This document shows positions 8,856 to 17,628 of a stretch of 28,281 bases of DNA, piece after piece. The position numbers were made by a program, and so were the translations under genes. Numbering within the stretch: position 1 is the first letter of the stretch; the number at the start of each line of letters is the position of its first letter. Source of the DNA: Bordetella parapertussis (lineage in GTDB: Bacteria; Pseudomonadota; Gammaproteobacteria; Burkholderiales; Burkholderiaceae_D); assembly GCA_945883145.1 (NCBI GenBank), contig CAMCXB010000029.1, positions 1-28,281 on the forward strand, given 5' to 3'. The notes under the pieces are model-generated. The model was given only the letters and a program-made list of their open reading frames with translations. It was not told the DNA's origin and searched no databases.

Positions 8856-10538
8856 ATGCAAAAATTTTGGATTAAATCCTACCCGCAAGGCGTGCCAGCA
8901 GAAATCGATTTCACACGCTATCGTTCATTAGTTCATTTACTAGAAGAATCCTTCAATAAATATGCAGCACGTGATGCATATGCTTGCATGGGTAAGACTT
9001 TACGTTACCGTGAGGTCGATGTCATGTCAGTAAAACTCGGCGCATGGTTACAAGCACAAGGTTTACCGCCTGGGGCGCGCGTTGCATTAATGATGCCAAA
9101 TGTTTTGCAATATCCCGTCGCTATTGCAGCTGTACTGCGCGCTGGTTATACCGTCGTAAATGTAAACCCGCTTTACACACCTCGTGAGTTGGAATATCAA
9201 CTACAAGATTCAGGCGCAGAAGCCATCATCATTTTAGAAAACTTCGCGCATACACTTGAAAAAGTCATCTCGCGCTCAGCCATTAAGATTGTTGTGGTTG
9301 CCAGTATGGGTGAATTATTAGGCGGATTAAAAGGAGGCATCGTAAATTTTGTTGTACGCCATGTTAAAAAAATGGTGCCAGAATTTTCATTGCCGCATGC
9401 TATACGTTTTAATCAGGCATTGCGTAAAGGCTCTGGACTTGCATTACGTCCGATAGAAGTGGGACATGAAGACATCGCCTTCTTGCAATACACAGGCGGA
9501 ACCACAGGTTTATCTAAAGGTGCCATGCTCAGTCATAGAAATGTGATTGCAAATCTATTGCAAAACGAAGTCTGGTTGCAACCTGCATTAGATATGCCGC
9601 CTAAAGTAGAGGCCATGATCACAGTCTGCGCTTTACCGCTATATCACATCTTTGCGCTCACAGTATGTTGTTTGATGGGTATGCGCACTGGAGGCATGAA
9701 CATACTCATACCTAATCCACGTGACATACCTGGATTAGTGAAAGAATTGAGTAAATACAAATTCAATATGTTCCCTGCTGTGAATACACTTTATAACGGC
9801 CTATTGAATAATCCTGATTTTGTAAAATTAGATTTTTCTAGTCTTAAATTGTCTAATGGCGGTGGCATGGCAGTACAAAAAGTAGTCAATGATCGCTGGC
9901 GTGAAGTCACTGGCAGAAATATCGTCGAGGGTTACGGTCTCTCAGAAACAGCGCCGGTTGCTACAGCCAATCCAGCCAACTCACAAGAATTCTCTGGCAC
10001 CATAGGCTTACCAATCCCATCTACTGAGATCGCTATCTTGGATGATAGTGGTGATCCTCTACCACTAGGACAAGTTGGTGAAATTGCGATTCGTGGTCCA
10101 CAAGTCATGATGGGTTATTGGAATAAGCCCGATGAAACTGCCAAAGTCATGACTGCAGATGGTTACTTTAAATCCGGTGATATCGGCGTTATGGATGCAA
10201 CCGGTTATGTCACTATCGTTGATAGAAAAAAAGACATGGTGTTAGTGTCTGGCTTTAATGTGTATCCGAATGAAGTAGAGGGTGTGGTAGCTACTCACCC
10301 AGGGGTGTTGGAATGTGCCGTAGTAGGTGTGCCAGATGAACAGACTGGTGAAGCAGTCAAACTCTTTGTTGTGCGACGTGATCCCTCTTTAACTGCGGAT
10401 CAGTTAAGCGACTATTGTCATGAACAGCTCACAGGATATAAGCGCCCTAAACATATAGAGTTTAGAAATGAACTACCCAAAACCAATGTCGGCAAAATAT
10501 TGCGACGTGAATTGCGTGATGAAAAAGCGCCAGCCTAA
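8856..10538 (+). CDS. fadD: Long-chain fatty acid--CoA ligase
   Basis: A 560-residue AMP-forming acyl-CoA synthetase: it activates fatty acids with ATP to acyl-AMP and then acyl-CoA for beta-oxidation or lipid synthesis, usually at the inner face of the membrane. Visible motifs: the P-loop-like YTGGTTGLSKGAMLSH (about 212-227), YGLSETAPV (360-368), the FACS signature around 437-464 (YFKSGDIG...DRKKDM), and the C-terminal domain with the catalytic-Lys segment PKTNVGKIL near 540. Length and motifs match E. coli FadD. Start ATG 8856 is preceded by agggat about 8 nt upstream. A five-codon open frame with its own strong ribosome-binding site lies 30 nt upstream (8808-8825). It converges on a thioesterase gene that performs the opposite reaction. 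Confidence 0.93.
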   Translation: MQKFWIKSYPQGVPAEIDFTRYRSLVHLLEESFNKYAARDAYACMGKTLRYREVDVMSVKLGAWLQAQGLPPGARVALMMPNVLQYPVAIAAVLRAGYTVVNVNPLYTPRELEYQLQDSGAEAIIILENFAHTLEKVISRSAIKIVVVASMGELLGGLKGGIVNFVVRHVKKMVPEFSLPHAIRFNQALRKGSGLALRPIEVGHEDIAFLQYTGGTTGLSKGAMLSHRNVIANLLQNEVWLQPALDMPPKVEAMITVCALPLYHIFALTVCCLMGMRTGGMNILIPNPRDIPGLVKELSKYKFNMFPAVNTLYNGLLNNPDFVKLDFSSLKLSNGGGMAVQKVVNDRWREVTGRNIVEGYGLSETAPVATANPANSQEFSGTIGLPIPSTEIAILDDSGDPLPLGQVGEIAIRGPQVMMGYWNKPDETAKVMTADGYFKSGDIGVMDATGYVTIVDRKKDMVLVSGFNVYPNEVEGVVATHPGVLECAVVGVPDEQTGEAVKLFVVRRDPSLTADQLSDYCHEQLTGYKRPKHIEFRNELPKTNVGKILRRELRDEKAPA

Positions 10539-10580
10539 TTGATTGTATTAAAAATCAACTAACAAACAGGTACTATTCAT

Positions 10581-10985
10581 TTAGCTTGTAATTGGAGGTA
10601 GTTCACGTGGGCGCCGGTCTTCACCGGTTGCCACGTAAGTGAGAGTGGCTTCAGTCACTTTTACTGTGTCGGCTTGTAAGCGATTGCGCTCTGCATATAC
10701 CTCGACATTGACAGTGATCGAGGTTCTACCTGTTTTAACAATCTTTGCATAAAACGATAACAAATCACCCACAAATACAGGCTGTTTGAAAACAAAAGAA
10801 TTCACCGCCACTGTTCCTACTCTTCCGTTTGCTCGTCGCACTGCAGGCAAAGCGCCTGCAATATCAACCTGAGCCATAATCCAACCACCAAACACATCGC
10901 CATGAATGTTGGCATCCGAGGGCATAGGCATCACGCGTAAGGTAGGCATGCCCTCAGGCAGACTATTCACATTAATTTCACTCAT
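10581..10985 (-). CDS. Acyl-CoA thioesterase, YciA-like hotdog protein
   Basis: A 134-residue single hotdog-fold protein. The segment DANIHGDVFGGWIMAQVDIA near residues 24-43 is the hallmark of the YciA/acyl-CoA hydrolase group (N-x-x-GD-x-FGGW with the catalytic Asp). It should hydrolyse acyl-CoA to free acid and CoA in the cytosol. The ATG at 10985 is chosen because aggag sits 5 nt upstream; an in-frame ATG at 11003 would add six residues and would place that ribosome-binding site inside the gene. It faces fadD with 42 nt between stops and is divergent from the Atm1-like exporter, sharing a short palindrome-bearing intergenic region. Confidence 0.9.
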   Translation of the reverse strand: MSEINVNSLPEGMPTLRVMPMPSDANIHGDVFGGWIMAQVDIAGALPAVRRANGRVGTVAVNSFVFKQPVFVGDLLSFYAKIVKTGRTSITVNVEVYAERNRLQADTVKVTEATLTYVATGEDRRPRELPPITS

Positions 10986-11015
10986 CTTGACTCCTATTTT
11001 CATTACACTTCTCTA

Positions 11016-11032
11016 AGCTAACCGGATTAGCT
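11016..11032. repeat. Short perfect palindrome between divergent genes
   Basis: AGCTAA-CCGGA-TTAGCT is a 6-bp perfect inverted repeat with a 5-nt centre, lying between the thioesterase start (10985, reverse) and the exporter start (11060 or 11129, forward). The spacing and symmetry are what a dimeric regulator's operator would look like, but six-base palindromes also occur by chance and I recognise no known consensus. Confidence 0.3.
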
Positions 11033-11128
11033 ATAACCGTTACAATCTCTGTTTAGGGCATGCTAAGCGCTGATTGCGCCAAGCATAAACCATCTCATTC
11101 ACTTTTCGTTTTGAATTATTGTAGGCAT

Positions 11129-12976
11129 ATGCGACATCACGCTAGTTCTCATCATCAGCCACCTGCCAATCAAGCCACCCGTAATGACTGGGGTACCTTG
11201 AAAACACTGTTACCTTATCTTTGGGCATATAAATGGCGCGTGATGGTTGCCTTAGCTTGTCTGATAGGCGCCAAGCTTGCCAATGTCGGTGTGCCTTTAG
11301 TGCTCAAAGAATTAGTGGATAGTCTTAGCATCACGCCTAATCATCCTGCTTCCGTACTCATTTTGCCTATGGGTCTATTAGTAGCTTATGGCTTATTACG
11401 CTTATCAACTACAATTTTTACAGAGCTAAGAGAATTTTTCTTTGTAAAAGTCACACAACGCGCAGTACGCACCATTGCACTCAAAGTATTTCGGCATTTG
11501 CATGCACTTTCTTTGCGCTTTCATTTAAATCGGCAAACCGGTGGCGTCACCAGAGATATAGAGCGTGGCACACGCGGTATTTCCTCTTTGGTTTCCTACA
11601 CCTTATTTAGTATCTTGCCGACCTTAGTGGAGATAGGTTTAGTGTTGACCTATCTTGCACTCAAATATGATATTTGGTTCTTTGGCATTACCGTCATCGC
11701 CTTAGTGACTTACATTGTTTTCACAGTCATGATTACAGAATGGCGCACGCATTTTAGGCGCACCATGAATGACTTAGATTCTAAAGCTAGTACTAAAGCG
11801 ATGGATTCATTATTGAATTATGAAACAGTAAAATATTTTGGTAATGAAGAATATGAAGCGCAACGCTATGATGAAGGATTGCGTCGTTATGAAACAGCCG
11901 CAGTCCGTTCACAATCCTCACTCACATTGTTAAATACAGGGCAGTCTCTCATCATTGCCACTGCAGTCACGTTGATACTCTGGCGAGCCACAGTTGGTGT
12001 GATTGCGGGACAATTAACACTCGGTGATTTAGTGTTAGTCAATGCCTTCATGATACAGCTCTATATCCCTTTGAATTTTCTTGGTGTCTTGTATCGCGAG
12101 ATTAAACAAAGCCTTGCGGACATGGAAAAAATGTTTACCTTGTTAGATCAACATCGTGAAGTGGCTGATTCTGCTGCAGCTAAAGCGCTGATTACAAACA
12201 ATGCGCAAGTGAGTTTTTCTCATGTCGACTTTAGTTATGAAAAAAATCGACAAATCTTATTTGATATAGATTTTACGATCGCAGCAGGTACTACCACTGC
12301 GGTAGTGGGCCATAGCGGTTCAGGTAAATCTACCTTGGCTAGACTCTTATTTCGTTTCTATGATGTCAATGCAGGCGCAATAAAAATTGATGAGCAAGAT
12401 ATTCGGCAAGTGAGTCAAACCTCACTGCGCAATGCAATTGGTATAGTTCCACAAGACACCGTACTTTTTAATGACAGCATCGCTTACAACATACGCTATG
12501 GTCGACCAGATGCTAGCGAGGAAGATATAATTGCTGTTGCAAAAGCAGCTTATATTCATGAATTTATTTTAAGTCTGCCTGAAGGCTATGAGACGCCTGT
12601 AGGTGAGCGCGGTTTGAAATTATCGGGTGGCGAAAAACAGCGGGTTGCGATAGCACGTACCTTGCTAAAAAATCCTGCTATTCTGATTTTTGATGAAGCC
12701 ACTTCGGCATTAGATTCACGGGCTGAGCAAGCAATACAGGCCCAACTCAAAGATATTGCGCGTGATCGCACCACCTTAGTCATAGCCCATCGCTTATCTA
12801 CCATAGCCGATGCGCATCAAATTTTGGTGATGGACCATGGGCGCATTGTTGAGCGTGGTACGCATAATGAATTACTGGCATTGCAAGGCGCGTATGCGCA
12901 AATGTGGGAGAGGCAACAAGCGCGTCAGATAGATCTCTCTCCAGAGGGAATCGAAGCTAAGCAATTACTCGCCTAA
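11129..12976 (+). CDS. Atm1-family ABC exporter (fused permease/ATPase)
   Basis: An inner-membrane half-transporter, 615 residues from ATG 11129. An in-frame ATG at 11060 would add 23 residues without any known domain; I take the later start, but this is uncertain. After a His-rich cytosolic N-terminus (MRHHASSHH) come six membrane helices. The motif LNTGQS (about residue 268 from this start) matches the glutathione-contact segment of Atm1/ABCB7 proteins. The ATPase shows Walker A GHSGSGKST, signature LSGGEKQRVAIAR, Walker B ILIFDEATSALD and switch AHR. Atm1 proteins export glutathione-linked compounds connected with Fe-S cluster assembly or heavy-metal detoxification; which applies here cannot be read from sequence. 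The next gene starts 59 nt downstream across an AT-rich stretch. Confidence 0.9.
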   Translation: MRHHASSHHQPPANQATRNDWGTLKTLLPYLWAYKWRVMVALACLIGAKLANVGVPLVLKELVDSLSITPNHPASVLILPMGLLVAYGLLRLSTTIFTELREFFFVKVTQRAVRTIALKVFRHLHALSLRFHLNRQTGGVTRDIERGTRGISSLVSYTLFSILPTLVEIGLVLTYLALKYDIWFFGITVIALVTYIVFTVMITEWRTHFRRTMNDLDSKASTKAMDSLLNYETVKYFGNEEYEAQRYDEGLRRYETAAVRSQSSLTLLNTGQSLIIATAVTLILWRATVGVIAGQLTLGDLVLVNAFMIQLYIPLNFLGVLYREIKQSLADMEKMFTLLDQHREVADSAAAKALITNNAQVSFSHVDFSYEKNRQILFDIDFTIAAGTTTAVVGHSGSGKSTLARLLFRFYDVNAGAIKIDEQDIRQVSQTSLRNAIGIVPQDTVLFNDSIAYNIRYGRPDASEEDIIAVAKAAYIHEFILSLPEGYETPVGERGLKLSGGEKQRVAIARTLLKNPAILIFDEATSALDSRAEQAIQAQLKDIARDRTTLVIAHRLSTIADAHQILVMDHGRIVERGTHNELLALQGAYAQMWERQQARQIDLSPEGIEAKQLLA

Positions 12977-13035
12977 GTGATTTTGTTAAGACATTTTATT
13001 AAGTCATTTTATTAAATATTTTTATAAAATTTTCT

Positions 13036-14307
13036 ATGAATCCACAAAAAATTTTAACTGATAGCTTTCATGCAGCGGTTGCAGCAGCAGATCCATTAAA
13101 AATCGTCGCTGCGCATCTTCCGAAGCCACCTAAAGGACGCACCTTAGTTGTCGGTGCCGGTAAGGCAGCCGCTAGTATGGCGCGCGCTGTTGAACTCGCT
13201 TGGCCATCCAACCATACGATAGAAGGTCTAGTCGTCACACGTTATGCACATGGCATGGACACCGATCACATACGCGTAGTGGAAGCTGGACATCCCGTGC
13301 CAGATGGAGCAGGTGAAGCAGCTGCTGCTGAAATTTTGTCTTTAGTATCCAGTCTCACAGAAGATGATCATTTGATTGCACTGATCTCCGGTGGAGGATC
13401 AAGCTTATTATCTTTGCCTGTTGCCAGTATTTCTATGGCTGATTTAAAAGACGTGACAAATAGTTTGCTGAAATCAGGTGCGCCGATTACAGAAATGAAC
13501 ATCGTTAGAAAACATCTCTCTCGTATACAAGGTGGACGTTTAGCAGCAGCATCGAAAGCACCTATCACCACATTAATCATTAGTGATGTCACCGGTGACG
13601 AACCTAGTGCGATTGCATCTGGTCCGACTTGTGCTGATCCTAGTACTTATCAGGAAGCTATAGCCATACTTAAACGATTTAATGTCAACGCACCGGATAG
13701 TGTGACAGCACACTTAGAAGCAGGTGCGGCAGGAAAAATTTCAGAGACACCGAAACCAAATGATCCCGTTTTTGCTAGCGCTAAACAAGTCGTCATTGCG
13801 ACTGCGCATCAAAGCTTACAAGCAGCAGCTAGCTTCTTTAAAGAACAACACATTACACCCGTCGTACTAGGTGATACGGTGACAGGTGAAGCCAGTGAGG
13901 TAGCGAAAGTATATGCCGCCATGGTGAAAGAAATACGTCAATATCACCAACCCTTCAAAGCTCCGGTTGCATTAATTTCAGGCGGCGAATGTACCGTCAC
14001 TGTGAAAGGTAATGGTCGTGGTGGCCGTTGTGTAGAATTTTTAACTTCATTAGCGATAGAACTCAATGGCATGCCTGATGTATATGCATTAGCTGCTGAT
14101 ACAGATGGCATTGATGGTACTGAAGATAATGCAGGTGCTTTACTTTTTCCCGACACGCCAGAGCGAGCACAAGCATTAAATTTATCGGCGGTTGCTCGGT
14201 TGGCGAATAATGATGGTTATAGTTTTTTTTCAGCCTTAGATGATTTACTCGTCACAGGACCAACGCGCACTAATGTGAATGACTATCGCGTTATTCTGAT
14301 CCTATAA
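13036..14307 (+). CDS. Glycerate 2-kinase, MOFRL family (formerly hydroxypyruvate reductase TtuD)
   Basis: A 423-residue cytosolic enzyme expected to phosphorylate D-glycerate to 2-phosphoglycerate. The N-terminal DUF4147 domain shows VVGAGKAA near residue 38, SGGGSSLLSLP near 117, NIVRKHLSRIQGGRLA (about 155-170, containing the catalytic Lys) and SDVTGDEPSAIASGPT near 185. The C-terminal MOFRL domain follows from about 310 (SGGECTVTVKGNGRGGR, then AADTDGIDGTEDNAGA). Length is typical. Older annotations call this family TtuD/hydroxypyruvate reductase; kinase activity is the one established biochemically. No Shine-Dalgarno is seen ahead of ATG 13036. It lies between the exporter and pyrC; I see no glyoxylate or tartrate genes directly beside it. 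Confidence 0.92.
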   Translation: MNPQKILTDSFHAAVAAADPLKIVAAHLPKPPKGRTLVVGAGKAAASMARAVELAWPSNHTIEGLVVTRYAHGMDTDHIRVVEAGHPVPDGAGEAAAAEILSLVSSLTEDDHLIALISGGGSSLLSLPVASISMADLKDVTNSLLKSGAPITEMNIVRKHLSRIQGGRLAAASKAPITTLIISDVTGDEPSAIASGPTCADPSTYQEAIAILKRFNVNAPDSVTAHLEAGAAGKISETPKPNDPVFASAKQVVIATAHQSLQAAASFFKEQHITPVVLGDTVTGEASEVAKVYAAMVKEIRQYHQPFKAPVALISGGECTVTVKGNGRGGRCVEFLTSLAIELNGMPDVYALAADTDGIDGTEDNAGALLFPDTPERAQALNLSAVARLANNDGYSFFSALDDLLVTGPTRTNVNDYRVILIL

Positions 14308-14339
14308 AATCTTAATATCGTTGCTAACTTCCCTATCCT

Positions 14340-15389
14340 ATGACTGCTAAGCTAAGCCCTAATACGCTCACCATCACACGACCTGACGACTGGCACTTGC
14401 ATTTACGTGATGGCAGTGTGTTAGCCGATGTGTTGCCGCACACTGCAGCGCAATTTGCACGCGCCATCGTAATGCCGAATTTAAAGCCTCCAGTCACAAC
14501 TACTGCAATGGCAAGTGCTTATCGCGATAGAATTTTAGCGGCACTACCAAAGGGTATGACATTTGAACCTCTCATGGTGCTTTATCTCACCGACAATACA
14601 CAGCCGGATGAAATACGCAAAGCCGTAGAGAGCGGGTTTGTACATGGTGTAAAACTTTATCCTGCGGGTGCTACAACAAACTCCGATGCAGGCGTGACTG
14701 ATTTGCAGCGCTGCATGCCTGCTTTAGAAAGGATGCAAGAATTAGGTTTGCCCTTGCTAATACATGGTGAAGTCACAGATGCAGAGATTGATGTGTTTGA
14801 TCGTGAAGCCGTCTTTATCGATCGCATTTTGCAACCACTACGCAAGCAACTGCCGCAGTTGAGAATTGTGTTTGAACACATCACGACACAAGAAGCAGTA
14901 CATTATGTACGCGATGCAGAAGGTCCGATTGCAGCGACTATCACAGCACATCATTTACTTTACAACCGTAACGCAATTTTTAAAGGTGGCGTGCGCCCCC
15001 ATTATTATTGCCTACCCATTTTGAAACGCGAAAAACATAGACGCGCTTTAATGCAAGCAGCAAGTTCTGGTAACCCGCGTTTCTTTTTAGGGACTGATTC
15101 AGCGCCGCATTCTAAAGGACTAAAAGAACATTCTTGTGGATGTGCAGGTTGCTATACCGCTTTACATGCGATGGAATTATATGCGCATGCTTTTGAAGAA
15201 GCAGGTGCACTAGATAAGTTAGAAGGTTTCGCTAGTTTTTTTGGACCTGATTTTTATAAACTACCTCGCAACAAAGATCACATCACTTTGCAAAGACAAG
15301 ATTGGATCGTGCCAGAAGAATTAGTCATGCAGAATGTAACGATAGTGCCCTTAGATGCAGGTGCCACGCTCGCTTGGAAATTAGCCTGA
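14340..15389 (+). CDS. pyrC: Dihydroorotase, class II
   Basis: A 349-residue zinc amidohydrolase catalysing the interconversion of N-carbamoyl-L-aspartate and dihydroorotate in de novo pyrimidine synthesis. Metal and catalytic residues are in place: His19 and His21 in DDWHLHLRDG, Lys105 (carbamylated) in HGVKLYPAG, His142 in IHGEV, His180 in VFEHITT and Asp253 in GTDSAPH. Length and the DSAPHSKGLKEHSCGCAGC segment are those of E. coli-type PyrC. The stop is 42 nt from the next gene and the start only 32 nt after the glycerate kinase, so it is probably read through from upstream. Confidence 0.96.
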   Translation: MTAKLSPNTLTITRPDDWHLHLRDGSVLADVLPHTAAQFARAIVMPNLKPPVTTTAMASAYRDRILAALPKGMTFEPLMVLYLTDNTQPDEIRKAVESGFVHGVKLYPAGATTNSDAGVTDLQRCMPALERMQELGLPLLIHGEVTDAEIDVFDREAVFIDRILQPLRKQLPQLRIVFEHITTQEAVHYVRDAEGPIAATITAHHLLYNRNAIFKGGVRPHYYCLPILKREKHRRALMQAASSGNPRFFLGTDSAPHSKGLKEHSCGCAGCYTALHAMELYAHAFEEAGALDKLEGFASFFGPDFYKLPRNKDHITLQRQDWIVPEELVMQNVTIVPLDAGATLAWKLA

Positions 15390-15431
15390 GTTGAGCACAA
15401 CGCCTAATTCGTTTTTAATTACTCCTCGCTC

Positions 15432-16238
15432 ATGTCTGAGCAATTTCTCTCCAAAATAAATTGGCAGCAGCCATGGTTGCTACCACTGCGTAAGATTGCT
15501 CACGCCATACTTCAACAACAAAACTGGAAGCATGAAATTAACCGTCTCATGCAAGAACAGGGCTTGTGTAATTTTGCAGGACAGCCTCTGCACTGCATAC
15601 CTCAGCAGGATTTACCTGAGGGTGAGCAATATGAAACGTATATTTATGCAACCGGCGGTATTCCTACCCGCGATAACTTGCACGATTTTTTTAATGCATT
15701 AATGTGGTTACGTTTTCCACAAATCAAAAAAATCTTAAATTATATTCAGGCAATGGAAATTCAACAAAGAGCAGCGTTATCTCAAAGTAGTAGTGAGCGT
15801 GGCTTTCAGCGTGATGCTGCAACCTTGTTTGATGAAAATGCAGCACTGTGGATGTGTAGCGATCCTAGTTTGACATCCGCCCTACAACAGCATGCATGGA
15901 CAGATATTTTTCAGACACGACGGGGAGATTTAAAAAAGCATTGTGAAGTGCTGGTGTTTGGACACGCCTTACTAGAAAAATTAACTCAGCCGTATAAAGC
16001 CATTACAGCGCATGCTTGGGTAGTGCAGGTGGAGGCAGACTGTTTTGCTCAATCTAATAAACAGCGTTGGGATTATGTAGACAAAATAGTGAGTCACCGT
16101 TTACAGCAAGGCTTTGACTCTAGAGATTTCACACCCTTGCCCGTACTGGGCTTACCTACCTGGTGTGAAGGACAAGATGCTGATTTTTACGCAGATCAGC
16201 AAGTGTTTAGAGCGCCGAGAACATCGAAAAGAAAGTAA
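15432..16238 (+). CDS. DUF3025 family protein
   Basis: A 268-residue soluble protein of unknown function. The conserved core is ETYIYATGGIPTRDNLHDFF followed by NALMWLRFP (about residues 67-97), the signature of DUF3025, which is common in betaproteobacteria and frequently follows pyrC. There is no signal peptide or membrane segment. The C-terminus is basic (SKRK). It is the last gene of the forward series and is closed by a GC-rich hairpin 10 nt downstream. Confidence 0.85.
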   Translation: MSEQFLSKINWQQPWLLPLRKIAHAILQQQNWKHEINRLMQEQGLCNFAGQPLHCIPQQDLPEGEQYETYIYATGGIPTRDNLHDFFNALMWLRFPQIKKILNYIQAMEIQQRAALSQSSSERGFQRDAATLFDENAALWMCSDPSLTSALQQHAWTDIFQTRRGDLKKHCEVLVFGHALLEKLTQPYKAITAHAWVVQVEADCFAQSNKQRWDYVDKIVSHRLQQGFDSRDFTPLPVLGLPTWCEGQDADFYADQQVFRAPRTSKRK

Positions 16239-16247
16239 GAGTAAAAA

Positions 16248-16265
16248 TCCCGGCTTGCGCCGGGA
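16248..16265. terminator. Bidirectional hairpin terminator between convergent genes
   Basis: Perfect 7-bp stem tcccggc / gccggga with loop ttgc. Reverse-strand reading gives the hairpin followed by a run of five T's, a good rho-independent terminator for the porin at 16313-17410. Forward reading gives gtgtttta, weaker but plausible for the DUF3025 gene. Confidence 0.8.
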
Positions 16266-16312
16266 GTGTTTTAACTATTCAAAACGAAATCGATCTAATT
16301 GCTTAAAGAAAA

Positions 16313-17410
16313 TTAGAAACCTTTACGCAAACCTAAGATAAAAGCGTTCGAAATTGAAACAGTTTGTGACAGTGTTGCTGGGCTAGCGGTTGCATCGACA
16401 GAACCGGAATAAGAAGAAAATGCACCATCTTTTGCGTGATTAAACGCAGCATAAACTTCGGTTGATTTTGAAAATGAATATACGGCCGATAAGTTAATGA
16501 TAGAAGGGTGATTTGGACCACTATTGCGAGCAAAATTTATCCCTACATTCGTTTTTGGCATCACTTGTAGACCTGCGCCTATGATGTAAGTATTGGTGGA
16601 GTTACCTGTCTCAGGACGGAAATACACATAGCTACCAGCCAGCTTAGCTGCACCTAAAGGCACGCTACCACCGATTAGATATTGTTGATACTGCAGAGCA
16701 CGTTCAGAGATAGCAGCTAAGAGATTGATGTCACCTAAGCTATAACCGATATTGCCAGAGGCTAGTCGATTTGCACCTGCATCACCTGGCACACCACCAA
16801 AGGAATATAAAGCGCTACCAGTAAAACCACTTAATAATTCACGAGGCAGGCTATAAGAAATAGAGTTAGGAATATAGAAGCCACTTGTCGTGCTGTTCGC
16901 AACATCAGCGTCAGCACCACCGGCGGTGACTGAAACAGGTGCCCCGAGATTATTTAGTGCAGTGCCATTTTGATGTAACAGTAAAGCGGGAACAGAAAAA
17001 TTTTGACCAGCGACTGCAAGCGAAGAATTATAAGCAGCGATAAATGGCGAGATTTGCAAACCCGCTTTAAAGGTGCCGAAGTCACCACTAAAACCAAGAT
17101 TCGCTTGACGACTAAACACACCTGTTGTGCCGCCATTCGCTATGCTGCCATCGCCTGCATTAAAGCCACCTTCTAAATTAATGTGAGCTAACACACCACT
17201 GCCTAACTCTTCTTTACCACTCACGCCCCATACGGAAGGCGTCCAATTGCCTTCACCAAAACTAGAACGTCGATCATTACCTGGACCAATGCCGGTTGCA
17301 CTTACCCATGAAGCATCGATATTGCCATACAGAGTAAGGCCAGTTTGTGCAGCAGCCGCACCGCTTAATAAAGTAAAAGAAAGTAATGATACGAGTCGAA
17401 TTTTATTCAT
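16313..17410 (-). CDS. Outer-membrane porin (Gram-negative porin, Porin_4 type)
   Basis: From ATG 17410 this is a 365-residue precursor: signal peptide MNKIRLVSLLSFTLLSGAAA then AQTGLTLYGNIDASW, the standard opening of burkholderial trimeric porins. Amphipathic beta-strands run to a C-terminal aromatic (ILGLRKGF, terminal Phe), which is the BAM recognition signal. ATG 17410 is preceded by ggag with 8 nt spacing; ATG 17416 would sit too close to it, and the upstream ATG at 17476 lacks any support. It should form a general diffusion channel for small solutes. A second porin lies directly upstream on the same strand with a terminator between, so the two are probably separate transcripts. The two differ considerably in loops and are not recent duplicates. 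Confidence 0.94.
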   Translation of the reverse strand: MNKIRLVSLLSFTLLSGAAAAQTGLTLYGNIDASWVSATGIGPGNDRRSSFGEGNWTPSVWGVSGKEELGSGVLAHINLEGGFNAGDGSIANGGTTGVFSRQANLGFSGDFGTFKAGLQISPFIAAYNSSLAVAGQNFSVPALLLHQNGTALNNLGAPVSVTAGGADADVANSTTSGFYIPNSISYSLPRELLSGFTGSALYSFGGVPGDAGANRLASGNIGYSLGDINLLAAISERALQYQQYLIGGSVPLGAAKLAGSYVYFRPETGNSTNTYIIGAGLQVMPKTNVGINFARNSGPNHPSIINLSAVYSFSKSTEVYAAFNHAKDGAFSSYSGSVDATASPATLSQTVSISNAFILGLRKGF

Positions 17411-17560
17411 GGACATCTCTCCGGTGGTTAACTGGTAAGCGAGAGAGTGTGAAGTGATTCTGCGACAGATTATCAACGCGTATCAAAGCAAAGCGTGATG
17501 AGCTTTGTGACTAAGCAAAGGACAAGCAGAGTGTGATGAAGAACATTCGCAAAAGAAAAA

Positions 17561-17580
17561 AGCCACTCCGAGGAGTGGCT
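17561..17580 (-). terminator. Rho-independent terminator downstream of the second porin
   Basis: Perfect 8-bp stem agccactc / gagtggct with a 4-nt loop, flanked by A's on the left and T's on the right. In reverse reading it follows the stop of the porin at 17629 by about 50 nt and ends in a T-rich run. It separates that gene from the porin downstream (16313-17410). Confidence 0.88.
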
Positions 17581-17628
17581 TTTTAAACTTGCAGATCTAA
17601 ATCAAATCGGTATTAAACCGACGTTGAA

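Noticed and set aside
12977..13035. AT-rich gap with direct repeat cattttattaa (twice) ahead of the glycerate kinase
   Set aside because: Short, low-complexity and without a recognisable binding-site pattern; probably chance in an AT-rich spacer.
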